A DNA stretch of 64,000 bases from Plasmopara viticola (taxonomy: Eukaryota > Oomycota > Peronosporomycetes > Peronosporales > Peronosporaceae): contig MBPM02000002.1 in assembly GCA_001695595.3 (NCBI GenBank), positions 2,695,117-2,759,116 of the forward strand. The letters are read 5' to 3'. Below, piece by piece: positions 1 through 10,415 of this stretch. A program made the position numbers and the translations under genes. The notes under the pieces are model-generated. The model was not told the DNA's origin. It saw only the letters and a list, made by a program, of their open reading frames with translations, and searched no databases. Numbering within the stretch: the first letter of the stretch is position 1; each line of letters opens with the position of its first letter.

Positions 1-660
1 ATGGATGGTCAAATCTTGCCATCCAAAGCCTTCTTGCTGGTACCCATTGAGATTGTCCGTAAACGGGTACCCTGCTTCGACCCCCGCGTCCAGAAACGCT
101 TGGAACAGGGGTTGGTTTGGTTGGGTATTGCGTACCAAGTGGAGCGGACCGTCCCCTCCACGGTACTCATCCCCCCCCAGTTGGTGGTTCTCGCACCGTC
201 GAAAGTACGGGAGGCAATCCGCGTAACTCCATCCGTGCGCCCCGCTGCGTTGCCACTCATCGTAATCGTTGGCATGACCGCGACTATAGACCATGGCATT
301 CAACGACGAGGACCCACCGAGGACGCGTCCACTCGGGTACACTACTTTTCGATGATTGAGAAATTCTTGCGGCTCGGTGGTAAAATTCCAATTGTACCGT
401 GTACCAGCCAGGTTGACTGGAATCGCCGCGGGCATGGCAATGAGGAACGAATCCCATCGCTTCCGATCACTTGGTCCAGCTTCCACGAGCAAGACTTTGT
501 TGCTTCGATCGGCACTCAATCGATTGGCAAGCACGCAACCAGCAGAGCCTGCCCCCACAATGATATAGTCAAAGGTTGGCGCAACGTCACGGGATGCAGT
601 GGTGAAGGCACGACGGCGGTGCAAGGCAAGCGTTCGACAACGCCATGTGTGACGAAGCAT
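1..660 (-). CDS. GMC oxidoreductase (choline dehydrogenase type), 5' part, runs off the left edge
   Basis: Translating the minus strand from the ATG at 660 gives 220 codons without a stop. The first ~25 residues are Arg/Thr/Ala-rich with no acids (begins MLRHTWRCRT), a mitochondrial-presequence-like start. The FAD-binding Rossmann motif follows at about residues 32-48 (YIIVGAGSAGCVLANRL). Then come the ribityl/Glu segment (LLVEAGP) and the GMC signature 1 (GRVLGGSSSLNAMVYSRG, about 113-130). The family oxidises alcohols such as choline to betaine aldehyde with FAD. The C-terminal catalytic His half lies outside the window. The plus-strand ORF of 220 codons over the same bases is a shadow. Family assignment is firm; substrate (choline versus another alcohol) is inferred. 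Confidence 0.9.
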   Translation of the reverse strand, partial: MLRHTWRCRTLALHRRRAFTTASRDVAPTFDYIIVGAGSAGCVLANRLSADRSNKVLLVEAGPSDRKRWDSFLIAMPAAIPVNLAGTRYNWNFTTEPQEFLNHRKVVYPSGRVLGGSSSLNAMVYSRGHANDYDEWQRSGAHGWSYADCLPYFRRCENHQLGGDEYRGGDGPLHLVRNTQPNQPLFQAFLDAGVEAGYPFTDNLNGYQQEGFGWQDLTIH

Positions 661-2200
661 TGAAGAAAAGGAAAGAGACACGAGTCAGCAGGTTGAGGAA
701 TGGCAAAGCCGCTGGATCTTGGTGGATGTGGGCGGTACAAATCGCATTTGACGTTGGGCCAACATGTCCCAAAACATGGTACAGCGCATCGTATTAAGTT
801 TAAGAGGATCCCACGCCTGTCATGGTCCTACTTCACCTATCTCAGTGTACGACAATGCAGGCTTGTATAACCCAAATGTACCCAAAGCTTGGCGCATCTC
901 GTTCCCTTCGTCCACCTGGCTGCCCCTTCCATCGGTACCATTGCTCGAGACCCAAACTTTCTCTCCCCTGCCCTTGGCTGGAAGCGCCCACCAGCGCGAT
1001 CGTCGCCGTCTACCGACAGCTTGAGCTCCGCAAAAGGAACTTATGGATAGTTAGGGATGCTAAATGACAGGGAGACGGGTAAATTCAAAGCAAGCGATCA
1101 CTTCTTTTGATTATCGAAAGCGTTCTGTTGTACTCAAGCTGGATATGCCAAGGAGGAACAGCCATGCGGTTCATTGATTGTCACGCCCGACTATGCCATG
1201 AAGTTGGTGGCTCGTTTGCCCAGTGCGAGAGGCGTTTTCCACCACGATTAGCAGTACGAAGCCGCACATGATTGGCACATGATTGCCACAGAGGAGACAC
1301 CCCATGCCTCTTGTCGTCACGAAGGTCATCGAGGTCCGAGTTGCCGTTTTTGAGGGGAAAATCGGGAGCAAATCACGGTGCCTTCACTTTCAAAAAAGGT
1401 TGCAAAGCCGACATGAAATCGAAGCTTTACGCTGGACACGGATATACTCGTGGCCTGTTCTATGGTAACCTCGTCTCTCTACTTCACATGATTGCCGCAT
1501 CGGTTTTCACAGATTTTAAGTGTAAGCATGTCGACATCAGTGGCGGCGACAATAAACGGGGCATTTGACGCACACGACGTCCCTTCTGATCCGCCTCGTT
1601 AGGGGCCTTCATGAGCATTATCGAGTGAGCACCAAGCGTCTTGCGTAACTGTCGCAGAGTCATTGGTTGGACGTTGGCGAGAAGGAAATTCGGGGTGCGC
1701 CTGAAAATCGCCATTTTTTTCGTGTTGGCATACAAAATACCCCATTTATTGGCTGCATCAGATTGTAGCTATCTACAGATGATGTACGTTTCGTAGAGTC
1801 GAATTACTTGAGTTTCGTGAGAAACCCTTTGTCACATAATGACAAATCACATTCAGCGATACTGATAACGCATCCACTATTATCCAATCAAAAGCATTTA
1901 TTAAGCATCCATTTTGAATAATTTTCTGGGACACTACGGCACCCGCCGCGTAAAAAAACATGCGATCCGCTACGAAAATGAGGGAACACTGTCTTGAAGG
2001 CAACGACTATATAGAACAAGTAAAGTATGCAAGTTGCTGGATCGGATGTCCTCTATCCCTTCTCGTTGCCTCGCAAAAGAGGCGACAAATTACACGCTAC
2101 TAGTGCTAAGGCCACGTAATTAGTTTTTGTCCTGTTCATGTTATGACGAACGTCGACATAATTAAACTTATTTTAGAATAACCTTTTTAATAAAATACCC
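661..2200. other. Intergenic, no gene recognised
   Basis: Only short ORFs occur on either strand and none shows a domain I recognise. 1.1-1.7 kb is more GC-rich than its surroundings and may be a decayed coding segment, but neither strand gives a readable family. From about 1.75 kb the DNA is AT-rich. Confidence 0.4.
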
Positions 2201-2207
2201 TTGCCAT

Positions 2208-2612
2208 TTAAGCACATCTACTTTTCGAGCCTTGACGCAGGTCTATTTTTGTAGCGACAAAGCCCATAAGTGTCATTGACGTCGAGAATATGGCCACACG
2301 CGGTGCAATGAGCGGCCCTGCAACACTCAAGTAATTGCGAAACGTCCAATTGGTCACGTTCTTGGGTACCTCGTACGTTAGCAACTGTGATACATAACGA
2401 ATCAATACCCGCCTTTGCACGGAGTACGCTGTGACCGCGGCAATGGCACCCACCGCGAGGCTGCTCGCGTGCTTGGGTGGACGTTTGTTGACTGAGGAAG
2501 GAAGCGCTAGCTTCGTACCGAGCTGGTACATGCCGTAACTTGTGGCTGCACCTGCGCCGACCGTCGTGACGATAAAGAGGGGGAGGACCATGCCACTTAA
2601 TCTGCACTTCAC
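2208..2612 (-). CDS. Small predicted membrane protein, unknown family
   Basis: A 134-codon minus-strand ORF. The N-terminal ~25 residues are hydrophobic (around MVLPLFIVTTVGAGAATSYG). A second apolar stretch lies at about 50-62 (SLAVGAIAAVTAYSV) and a third near 95-117 (SVAGPLIAPRVAIFSTSMTL). The C-terminus is short and basic. Met8 (codon at 2591) is an equally good start, since the first seven residues are polar. It diverges from VARS with about 365 bp between the starts. I do not recognise the family; the length and hydrophobic pattern would suit a small organelle membrane protein. An overlapping 132-codon ORF in another frame (2218-2616) has no hydrophobic pattern and is treated as a shadow. 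Confidence 0.4.
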   Translation of the reverse strand: MKCRLSGMVLPLFIVTTVGAGAATSYGMYQLGTKLALPSSVNKRPPKHASSLAVGAIAAVTAYSVQRRVLIRYVSQLLTYEVPKNVTNWTFRNYLSVAGPLIAPRVAIFSTSMTLMGFVATKIDLRQGSKSRCA

Positions 2613-2976
2613 TCACGTCCTCCTCGCACTTAGGACGTTGGAAAGGACGGATGTCATGGTGACGTTCACATAGGCAAATACAAGCAAAACTGATTGGCTA
2701 GGAGCTCGCCACTTAATTGGTTTATGTGGTCATTCGCGCTTTGGCCAGATAGATGATAGTATTATGAGCGATAGAGTGAGACTTCCTATGATTACAGTAG
2801 CTGATACAAGTATATTGCCAAGTCTCTGGACAATGCAGACAACACTTGCTATTATTCGCTAGACAGTATATGACGGATCTCGATCAGTTGTGGTATAGAA
2901 GCATGACTACCGATGCCCTGTTCATCATGATTGTGGATCAATACCCAATTAAAAAGATATTAAGTTATAAGTCCGA

Positions 2977-5900
2977 ATGCTATGTTCATCAATTCGTAAA
3001 ATCCGCGACCTCATATCTAGTTTGACAGTTCAGTACCCACCGCATCGACCAGCCACTTGCCCAATGGCGGACAGCTCGCCCACTCCCGCCGATGCTCCTG
3101 CTTCGGCCAAACTAAGCAAAAATGCCATGAAAAAGGCACAACGCGCCGAGACGAGTGGCAGCGTCAAGAAGGAAAAAGATCCAAACCGCTGGGCGTCCAC
3201 GGGCGACAAGAAGAAGAAAAAGGAGAAGAAAGAGACCTCGAGTTTGCCCACGTACGTGAACAACACGCCCAAGGGCGACAAGAAAGACATGAGCGAGCCA
3301 ATGCTAGCGGCTTACAGTCCCGTTGCCGTCGAGGCTGCGTGGCAGGACTGGTGGGAAGCCGCCGGCTTCTTTTCGTGCTCGAACGACAAGATCGCAAGTG
3401 CCAAGGCGGACGAGCGCTTTGTCATGGTCATTCCACCACCAAACGTCACGGGCTCGTTGCATCTCGGCCATGCACTGACTGTTGCCATCCAGGACGCCCT
3501 GACGCGGTGGCACCGGATGTTGGGCCACGCGACGTTATGGGTACCCGGTACCGACCACGCCGGCATTGCCACGCAATCCGTCGTGGAAAAGCGATTGCTG
3601 AAAGAAACGGGACAAAGTCGCCACGATCTCGGGCGAGAGCGCTTCTTGGACCGCGTGTGGGCATGGAAAACGCAGTACGAAAGCCGCATCCATCAACAAT
3701 TTCGCAGTGTCGGCTGCTCCGTCGATTGGGCGCGCACGTACTTTTCCATGGACGACAACTGCAGTCGGGCCGTCCGCCACGCTTTTTGTCAATTATGGGA
3801 CCAAGGCTTGATTTACCGCGCGACGCGGATGATCAATTGGAGTTGCAAACTCAAGACGGCCTTGTCCGAGATTGAGGTGGACTACATTGATATCGACACC
3901 CGGACCAAATTAGCGGTACCCGGGCACAAGGCCGGGCACAAGTACGAATTTGGCGTCCTCACTTCCTTTGGGTACGTGGTCGAAGGGACCGATGAACAGA
4001 TCATTGTTGCGACCACTCGGCTCGAGACCATGTTGGGCGACACTGGCATTGCAATCCATCCCGACGACGAACGGTACAAGCATTTGCACGGCAAGTACGT
4101 GGTCCACCCGTTTCAAGACCGTCGGATTCCCATCATCCTCGACGCTGTCTTGGTCGACCCGACTTTTGGTACCGGGGCCGTGAAAATCACCCCTGCGCAC
4201 GATCCCAACGATTACGAATGTGGCAAGCGCCACCAGCTCGAGTTTATCACGATATTGACCGACGATGGTGCAATCAATGAGCACGGCGGGGCGTTTGCCG
4301 GGTTAATGCGGTACGATGCTCGAGTGGCCGTGGAAAAGGCTCTGGACGCCAAGGGATTGTTTCATGGCAAGCAAGGCCACAAGATGCGGCTTGGGATCTG
4401 TTCCCGGTCGGGCGATATCATCGAGCCGCTTGTCAAGCCTCAATGGTTTGTGAATTGCGACGCCATGGCCCACGATGCCATGGCCGCTGTGACGAACCAG
4501 GAACTGGCGATCTTGCCCGCGAGTCACGAAAAGACGTGGTTTCGGTGGCTCGAAAACATTCGCGATTGGTGCATTTCCCGTCAATTGTGGTGGGGCCACC
4601 GGATCCCCGCGTACTTTGCCCGTCTCAAGCACGAACCGTTTGTGGACAAACATGCCGAAGAGGCAAATAGTCGCTGGTTTGCCGGCATCTCGGAAGACGA
4701 CGCGCGGCACAAAGCGGCACGTACCCTAAATGTGGCACCCGAGGAGCTCGTACTGGAACAAGATGACGATGTGCTCGACACGTGGGTGAGCGCCGGCTTG
4801 TTCCCGTTTGCAGTCTTTGGGTGGCCCCACACGACGCAAGACTTGGCCCACTTTTACCCGACAGATTTACTCGAAACGGGCTATGACATTTTGTTCTTTT
4901 GGGTCGCTCGAATGGTGTTTCTGGGGCAAACATTGACGGGGCAACTGCCGTTCAAGACCATTTATCTCCACTCGATGGTGCGGGACAAGTATGGCCGCAA
5001 AATGTCGAAAAGTCTCGGCAATGTCGTCGATCCGCTCGAGATCATTGGAGGGTGTTCGCTCGCAGACTTGCTGACCAAAGTCGAGAGTGGCAACTTGCCG
5101 GCCAAAGAGGTCGAAAAGGCCAAAAAGGCCCAGCGGCTCGAGTTTCCCGACGGCATTCCCGAGTGTGGCGCGGATGCGCTTCGGTTTGGCCTCTTGGCCT
5201 ACACGCAACAAGGGCGCGACATTAACTTGGACATTGGCCGCCTCGTGGGGTACCGCAACTTTTGCAACAAACTCTGGAATGCCGTGCGCTTTGCGCTCTC
5301 GCACCTCGAAGGGAATTTTGTCGCGACAAAAAACGTGGCCACGACGGTCTTGACAAATGTTAAGGTCCATGCCCGCGATCGGTACATTTTGAGCCGCTTG
5401 AACCACGCAATCGACGTGTGCAACGAGTCGTTTGCGACCTACGAGTTTGGGGCCCTCACGAATGCCTTGTACACGTTTTGGCTCTATGATCTCTGCGACG
5501 TCTACCTCGAGCTCATTAAGCCCGTGATGAATGGCGACGATGTGGACGCCAAGGCGACGGCCCAGCAGACGTTGTTCGTGTGTCTTGAAGTCGGCTTGCG
5601 TCTCCTGCACCCGTGCATGCCGTTCGTGACGGAAGAGCTGTGGCAGCGCCTCCCTGGCCAACGCTCGACGGCCAGCATCACGATTGCGTCCTACCCGCTG
5701 GTGATGGCGCCGTGGACGAACGCGGACGTGGAAGCCAACATGGAGGTTGTGAAGGAAGTGATTCATGCGGCTCGTTCCGTCCGTGCCGAGTATGGCCTGA
5801 CAAACAGTGTGCGGCCAACGTTTTTCATCAAGTGCCACGACGAGAACCTCAAGCGGATCATGGAGACGCACGTGGAGGATTTCAAGACGCTGGCGAAAGC

Positions 5901-6213
5901 AGGAGAAGTCGAGTGCCTCGTCAACGAGGAGCCACCTTTGGGCTGTGCGATGCACAGTGTCAATGACAAACTCCAGCTGTTTGTGCTCCTTGCGGGCTTG
6001 GTCGATTTTGCCAATGAAATTGCCAAGTTGGGCAAGAAAGTCGCACGGATTGCCGTGTCGGTCGAGAGCTTAAACAAGAAAATGACGCGGGACGATTACG
6101 AGACCAAAGTGCCCGAAGACGTGCGGGAAGCGGATGGTGTGAAAAAGGCGGCGTTGGAGACGGAGAAGGCGAGTATTGAACGGGCCATTGCCGAGTTTCG
6201 ACGCTTAATGTAA
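2977..6213 (+). CDS. VARS: Valyl-tRNA synthetase, intact
   Basis: A 1078-codon single-exon class I aminoacyl-tRNA synthetase that charges tRNA-Val. The HIGH motif appears as HLGH at residue 162 (context PPNVTGSLHLGHAL), followed by an editing-domain region. The KMSKS motif is exact at about 675-679 (GRKMSKSLGN). The C-terminus is an anticodon-binding domain plus a Lys/Glu-rich coiled-coil tail typical of ValRS. There is no N-terminal GST domain; instead residues 50-100 are Lys-rich (KKKKKEKKE). Two in-frame starts are credible. Met1 (2977) gives a 29-residue extension that is basic and Ser-rich and could be a mitochondrial presequence. Met30 (3064, context CCAATGGCG) gives a 1049-residue cytosolic form. 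One gene for both compartments is known for yeast VAS1. Composition is markedly richer in GC than the flanks. Confidence 0.97.
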   Translation: MLCSSIRKIRDLISSLTVQYPPHRPATCPMADSSPTPADAPASAKLSKNAMKKAQRAETSGSVKKEKDPNRWASTGDKKKKKEKKETSSLPTYVNNTPKGDKKDMSEPMLAAYSPVAVEAAWQDWWEAAGFFSCSNDKIASAKADERFVMVIPPPNVTGSLHLGHALTVAIQDALTRWHRMLGHATLWVPGTDHAGIATQSVVEKRLLKETGQSRHDLGRERFLDRVWAWKTQYESRIHQQFRSVGCSVDWARTYFSMDDNCSRAVRHAFCQLWDQGLIYRATRMINWSCKLKTALSEIEVDYIDIDTRTKLAVPGHKAGHKYEFGVLTSFGYVVEGTDEQIIVATTRLETMLGDTGIAIHPDDERYKHLHGKYVVHPFQDRRIPIILDAVLVDPTFGTGAVKITPAHDPNDYECGKRHQLEFITILTDDGAINEHGGAFAGLMRYDARVAVEKALDAKGLFHGKQGHKMRLGICSRSGDIIEPLVKPQWFVNCDAMAHDAMAAVTNQELAILPASHEKTWFRWLENIRDWCISRQLWWGHRIPAYFARLKHEPFVDKHAEEANSRWFAGISEDDARHKAARTLNVAPEELVLEQDDDVLDTWVSAGLFPFAVFGWPHTTQDLAHFYPTDLLETGYDILFFWVARMVFLGQTLTGQLPFKTIYLHSMVRDKYGRKMSKSLGNVVDPLEIIGGCSLADLLTKVESGNLPAKEVEKAKKAQRLEFPDGIPECGADALRFGLLAYTQQGRDINLDIGRLVGYRNFCNKLWNAVRFALSHLEGNFVATKNVATTVLTNVKVHARDRYILSRLNHAIDVCNESFATYEFGALTNALYTFWLYDLCDVYLELIKPVMNGDDVDAKATAQQTLFVCLEVGLRLLHPCMPFVTEELWQRLPGQRSTASITIASYPLVMAPWTNADVEANMEVVKEVIHAARSVRAEYGLTNSVRPTFFIKCHDENLKRIMETHVEDFKTLAKAGEVECLVNEEPPLGCAMHSVNDKLQLFVLLAGLVDFANEIAKLGKKVARIAVSVESLNKKMTRDDYETKVPEDVREADGVKKAALETEKASIERAIAEFRRLM

Positions 6214-6840
6214 GCATGGAGCAGGGAACGGAGCCTTAACTTTTGTCTTTGTGGAATTCAAAAATGGCACATTTTTTAAAGTGGATCTATCTGTCTGTGA
6301 TTAGGAGGTTTTTGGTTGTTTTTATTATATGCCTTACAAAATAAATCGAATTATAGTATGCAACGTCGACAATGGTTGCGTGTACCACACGACCCTCGAT
6401 GATGTGTCTCGTATTCAATTCAGCAACTTTGCGAAAATATTGGTGGAATTGTCAAAGTATTGGGCAATGAATGTGGACGCCTTGACAAAGTGGCGAACAG
6501 CCGACAGACCCCAAAAACATTCTTTATGGGATTTATGGGACTCATGATGGCCACTGCAAGCAACGAGACCACTTTTTTGTTGTGTAGTAGCGTGCTTTTC
6601 AAGGCGTTCATGTACCTGTTGCTAGCATATCTTGTTTCTGACAAACCTTATTTTTACGTCGTTCTTGAAATGACGGCGTTTAGTTGCCTCTCCCAAAATC
6701 CTTTCTTCCCGTAACTCCCGAGTAACCGCTAAGTTAGCTCTCATGGAAAGTGTGCGAAAGTCGAGGTCTGCTCTAGAACGGATACTGAGGTGCTCCAAGG
6801 TATTCAAGGAGACATCAGAACAAACCAGTGCTGGAGTTAG
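6214..6840. other. VARS 3' flank, no gene seen
   Basis: AT-rich DNA with only short ORFs. I see no domain, RNA gene or repeat family here. Confidence 0.4.
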
Positions 6841-6959
6841 ACCCCTATTTAGGGGTAGGAAAAGCGAACGATTAAACATAAACGTCGGAAGACTTAACAT
6901 CAGCCGAGGTTATTTCGCGATTGAAGATTTCAGCTGGTCGAGAGAGAAGGCTACGTGGT

Positions 6960-8105
6960 AGATTGTTAATTGCGCGGATGAGGCGTAGGTGTTGCGACTC
7001 CGAGACGCAGTGCAGGCGACGTGGCCGCACAATCCCGCGAGCGTCGATGCGGCCGACCTCGCCGTCTTCGCGAACGGTGTGGCGTTGGAGGAAGAGTCAC
7101 CGATTGGGTCGTGTGGTGGTTCAAAATAGGATGCGCTCATCGTGCAAGTGCCTCAGCGCGCAGGTGTTATGGATGCTCGCGGTAATTTGCACCGAGCACA
7201 AGTTCAATTCGCCACTGGAGAACTGAATGATCTTCTCAACAACGACCCGGCAAGGTAGAGATTGTTACAGTCGCCGGCTTTGACGTCCAGAGAAGCGCTG
7301 TAGATTTGCACAAGTGTTCGAACAGCGATAAAGTCTGTGACACGAAATTTTCATTGGAATATCTGAAGGGGTTTTACTGGATGGTTCGTTTAATTTGAGC
7401 CAAAGTCAAGCGAAATTTGCCTTCTACTATGCCTATTCCAGATTTGGTAGAACTTTGGTTGCGAAAGTGTATGGTGCGATGTCCAAGCAAGTGATTTAGA
7501 GAGAAGTTGATGTCAATTTCGCGTTGGGAGGTCACGCGAGTATTGTTCACTTTTATAAGTCCTTTTGGCATGTAATTACCGAAAACGAGCGGCGGCATCT
7601 TATCGTGATGCCGTTCTTTGCCCGGTGTGTTGCTGACTTGCTCACGCAACAGTCTCCGATTGATCCTCGAGCATTGGTCACCATTGCGCACGATTGCTTT
7701 AAAGCACTTTGCCATATTCATTTAACGAAGTATTGCTTCGCTGATTTGAAACCGCGAATATTGTCCTGGGTTTTGAAGAACAATGTGGCGCCACGCTGGT
7801 TGATTTTGGGGGTGCAGTGAGCCTCGGAGATCCCATTGTCGAGGTCACCGATCAGTTTTGCTTGGATGTGGCTACTTTGCAAGGCTCGAAGCTCCTGGAC
7901 TGAACATGTTTGGGAACGACGTTGGCGCAATTAGCGAATATCGACATTACCAAGTACCACTTCAGGCAGGATCTTGTCAAATCCTCGAAAGACAGGCATG
8001 AACGGGTGGATCATCTCATCTCGTTGGCCAACTCATCATCAGTTGCCTCGAGAAGCCGAGTGAAATTAAGATCAAAGCAGCGCTGGATCGTGTGCCCATT
8101 TCTTT
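6960..8105 (+). pseudogene. Crinkler (CRN)-type effector pseudogene with protein-kinase C-terminus
   Basis: Reading across stops and frameshifts, 6985-7255 matches the CRN ubiquitin-like N-terminal region: a helix reading LRDAVQATWPHNPASVDAAD, then LAVFANGVALEEE, then DALIVQVPQ. About 7372-8103 reads as a kinase. It has the VAK lysine (TLVAKVYGA), a helix-C RE and HASIVHFY. The catalytic loop is FADLKP in place of HRDLKP, followed by a DFGG magnesium motif and a C-lobe end (CLEKPSEIKIKAALDRVP). At least three disruptions are visible: a TAG near 6980, a frame change near 7127 and a frame change after DLKP near 7750. CRN kinase effectors are an established oomycete class. No product is expected. 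Confidence 0.7.
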
Positions 8106-8389
8106 CTGCTAGATCTGTCAGTGCCAAGGGTTTTCAATCGCGCCATCATTGTCGAAAATGCTGCTCTTCGGTCTGTGGTGAGCACTCTGGTAGAAAATTG
8201 CTTGTACCGCCGGACACGAAATAAGTTTGTATTTGTGACGATTGCTTTACATTGTATCAGTCAGAGCACGCAGAGGAGGAAGGGGAGAAGTTTAGTTTTT
8301 CTCAACATCGACAGCCGTCATTATTCGTTTCTCAGTGTCTACAATATCCCAGAAGCAAACAAACAATGAAAGCGGTATTCATATTGAAA

Positions 8390-9010
8390 ACTAAAGATTA
8401 AGCGCTTGTGTTTCAACTCGGAAGTCTCTCTTATACGTAACAAAGTCATGAGTTGCTTCGTCAAAGCTTAGTGCGGTGATCAAGTAAGCATTTATTCCAA
8501 GTGGGCGAAATTCTGACTGCTCTCGAACGATATCGTGCTTACTGAGGTGATCCCATATACTTTTATATTTACAAATGAAGCAAGGAGTCATCAGAACAAA
8601 AGAGCTTGAGACAGAGCTGGAGCAAGCATACCAGCGCTTCTCCGGACGTTAAAGCGGGAGACTGTAACAACCTTTACCTTGCCGGGTCTTTGTTGAGAAG
8701 ATAATTCAGTTCTCCAGTGGCGAATTGAACTTGTGCTCGGTTCAAATTACCGCGGACATCCATATCACCTGCGCGCTGAGGCACTTGCACGATGAGCGCA
8801 TCCTTCTTTGAACCCAATCGGTGACTCTTCCTCCAACGCCAGACCGTTCGCGAAGACGGTGAGGTCGGCCGCATCGACGTTCGCGAGATTGTGCGGACAC
8901 TTCGCCTTCACTGCGTCTCGGCCTCATTCGCGCAATCAACAATCAACGTAGTCGGCTGAATCTAATGCGTTGCCTTCTCCCTCGACCAGCGCAAAACCAC
9001 ACGTTTTTCT
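8390..9010 (-). pseudogene. Second CRN-type N-terminal pseudogene, inverted relative to the first
   Basis: The minus strand repeats the N-terminal block of the 6.96 kb pseudogene: LVEGEGNALDSA, then CPHNLANVDAADLTVFANG, then KKDALIVQVPQ and a conserved end FATGELNYLLNKDPAR at 8674. Beyond it a middle segment (YLITALSFDEATHDF, about 8440) resembles the plus-strand segment near 9370, so both belong to related CRN genes. Nucleotide similarity with 6.84-7.28 kb continues outwards to about 9190, where both copies carry a CTATTTA(A)AGG-like stretch. The two copies therefore form a diverged inverted repeat around the kinase pseudogene. Stops and indels rule out function. Confidence 0.65.
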
Positions 9011-9119
9011 CGTCATCTTCAATCGCGAAGTAACCTCGGCTAAGGTTGTGCCTTTCGACGTTTATGAACGAAATGCGTCTAAAGCTCAAACCGCAACCTG
9101 GACTCGTGCTCGGTGGCCA

Positions 9120-10415
9120 TGTGACTCATGACTGTGGTACTGGTCGTGCCATTGGCTGGTCGTTCGCTCTTCCTACCTTTAAATAGGGCTCGCAATGACC
9201 AAAACTTGCCCCATCCAAAGGAGACTCTGCAATTGGGTAGGCTTGCTCCAGCACAGTTTCAAGCTCTTTTTTTCTGCCAACTCCTTGATTCATGTGCAAA
9301 TACAAGTAGGATTTTGGAGAGCACTCTAGCGCAGACCTTGAATATCGCACACATGATAGAATGCTTACTACATCACCGCACTCAGCTTTTGACGGCGCAA
9401 CTCATGACTTTGTCTCTTCCGCGTTTTGAAGAGACTTTTGAGCTGTAGCACAAGGATCCAATCTTGCCCAGTTTTCGTGCATAAAGGCAATTCTCGCCGC
9501 TGTGGCCACTTCTTTTCCGAGTACTGCTGACTGCCGCCAAGCAACGATCGAAGTCAGATCGATCGCTCCGTACAATTCTTGTGGTTGGCCGTCCTGAAAT
9601 TGGAATGTCGGTGTTGGAGGTGTTCTTGCTGCTTTTTTACCATGATGGAGAAAAAGGGAGGTAGCCTACCGTTCGCTCAGTGATCCACTGATCTCTTTGA
9701 ATCCATGGACCAAAGAGAGGTGCCAGTGGTTCGCCGATGCGATTCACCTAGAGAGCCAAGACGAGTGGCTACGAAGGTTCAATCTCGTCCAAGATTCTTG
9801 ATCATCCGAGACGTTTGATCACTTATTCCCCACAATCTCGATGAGTTGAAGGACCAAGTTCGGCTGTTCCAGCAGAAAGCTTTCGAGGATCGGATACAGC
9901 ACATTGTGGTTTATTTGTATCGCGATGAAAATGAGCATAGTGTCTGCTACTTGGCATTTTCATCTTTGGCAGTCGAGGCAACCATGAACGCGCGGTAACG
10001 AGTTGGTTCCACCGATCAAATTCGCGCATTATTGCAGATTCCAGTTCCGAATTGCAGTTGCGGCGTCGAGAAGTTTCGGCTGCAAGAACTTGCCACCGGC
10101 AAGTTTTGTATGAGAGCACTCGAAGGAGGCGGTGTCGGAACCGTCACGCGACATGGGCCTTTGAAGGCAGCGTCCGTGGTCATGCAAGCGTCATCCGAAA
10201 CCCAGAGTGAAGTGGTGCTGTCCATCCCGCTATCGAAGACTTTACCAGCAATCGATGGTGTGCTTGTCGTCCCTGTCTTATGTACGCCCAATCGACAATG
10301 GCCACAGCTCGTCCCATCAATGTCTATCAGGTTTTGACGCAGCGCCAAGAGTTTCACGGCTTTACACACCTCCATCTCTTTATCGTCTCGAACGAAATCT
10401 ACGACGGTTTTAGTG
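9120..10415 (+). pseudogene. Third CRN-type pseudogene: P-loop NTPase plus nuclease-like C-terminus
   Basis: Pieces in several frames line up with CRN proteins carrying a STAND-like NTPase joined to a restriction-endonuclease-like domain. A Walker A-like string ILVVGRPEIGMSVLEVFLLL (about 9570-9640) departs from the usual GxPGIGKS. A long middle frame from about 9840 contains DELKDQVRLFQQKAFEDR and HIVVYLYRDENEHSVCYLAF. The C-terminal part has LPAIDGVLVVPVL (about 10240) and INVYQVLTQRQEFHGF (about 10320), resembling the ID and PN/QVT strands of this nuclease fold. Several stops separate the pieces. The assignment rests on remembered family patterns and is an inference; the decayed state is certain. 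Confidence 0.5.

Noticed and set aside
1..663. Plus-strand ORF of 220 codons
   Set aside because: It is the antisense shadow of the GMC oxidoreductase, whose FAD and GMC signatures are on the minus strand.
2618..2657. Additional 5' exon for the small membrane protein starting at 2657
   Set aside because: A GTGAGT donor is present but no acceptor gives the right phase.
4867..5955. 362-codon minus-strand ORF inside VARS
   Set aside because: Arg/His-rich shadow of a GC-rich coding region with no domain; VARS motifs are on the plus strand.
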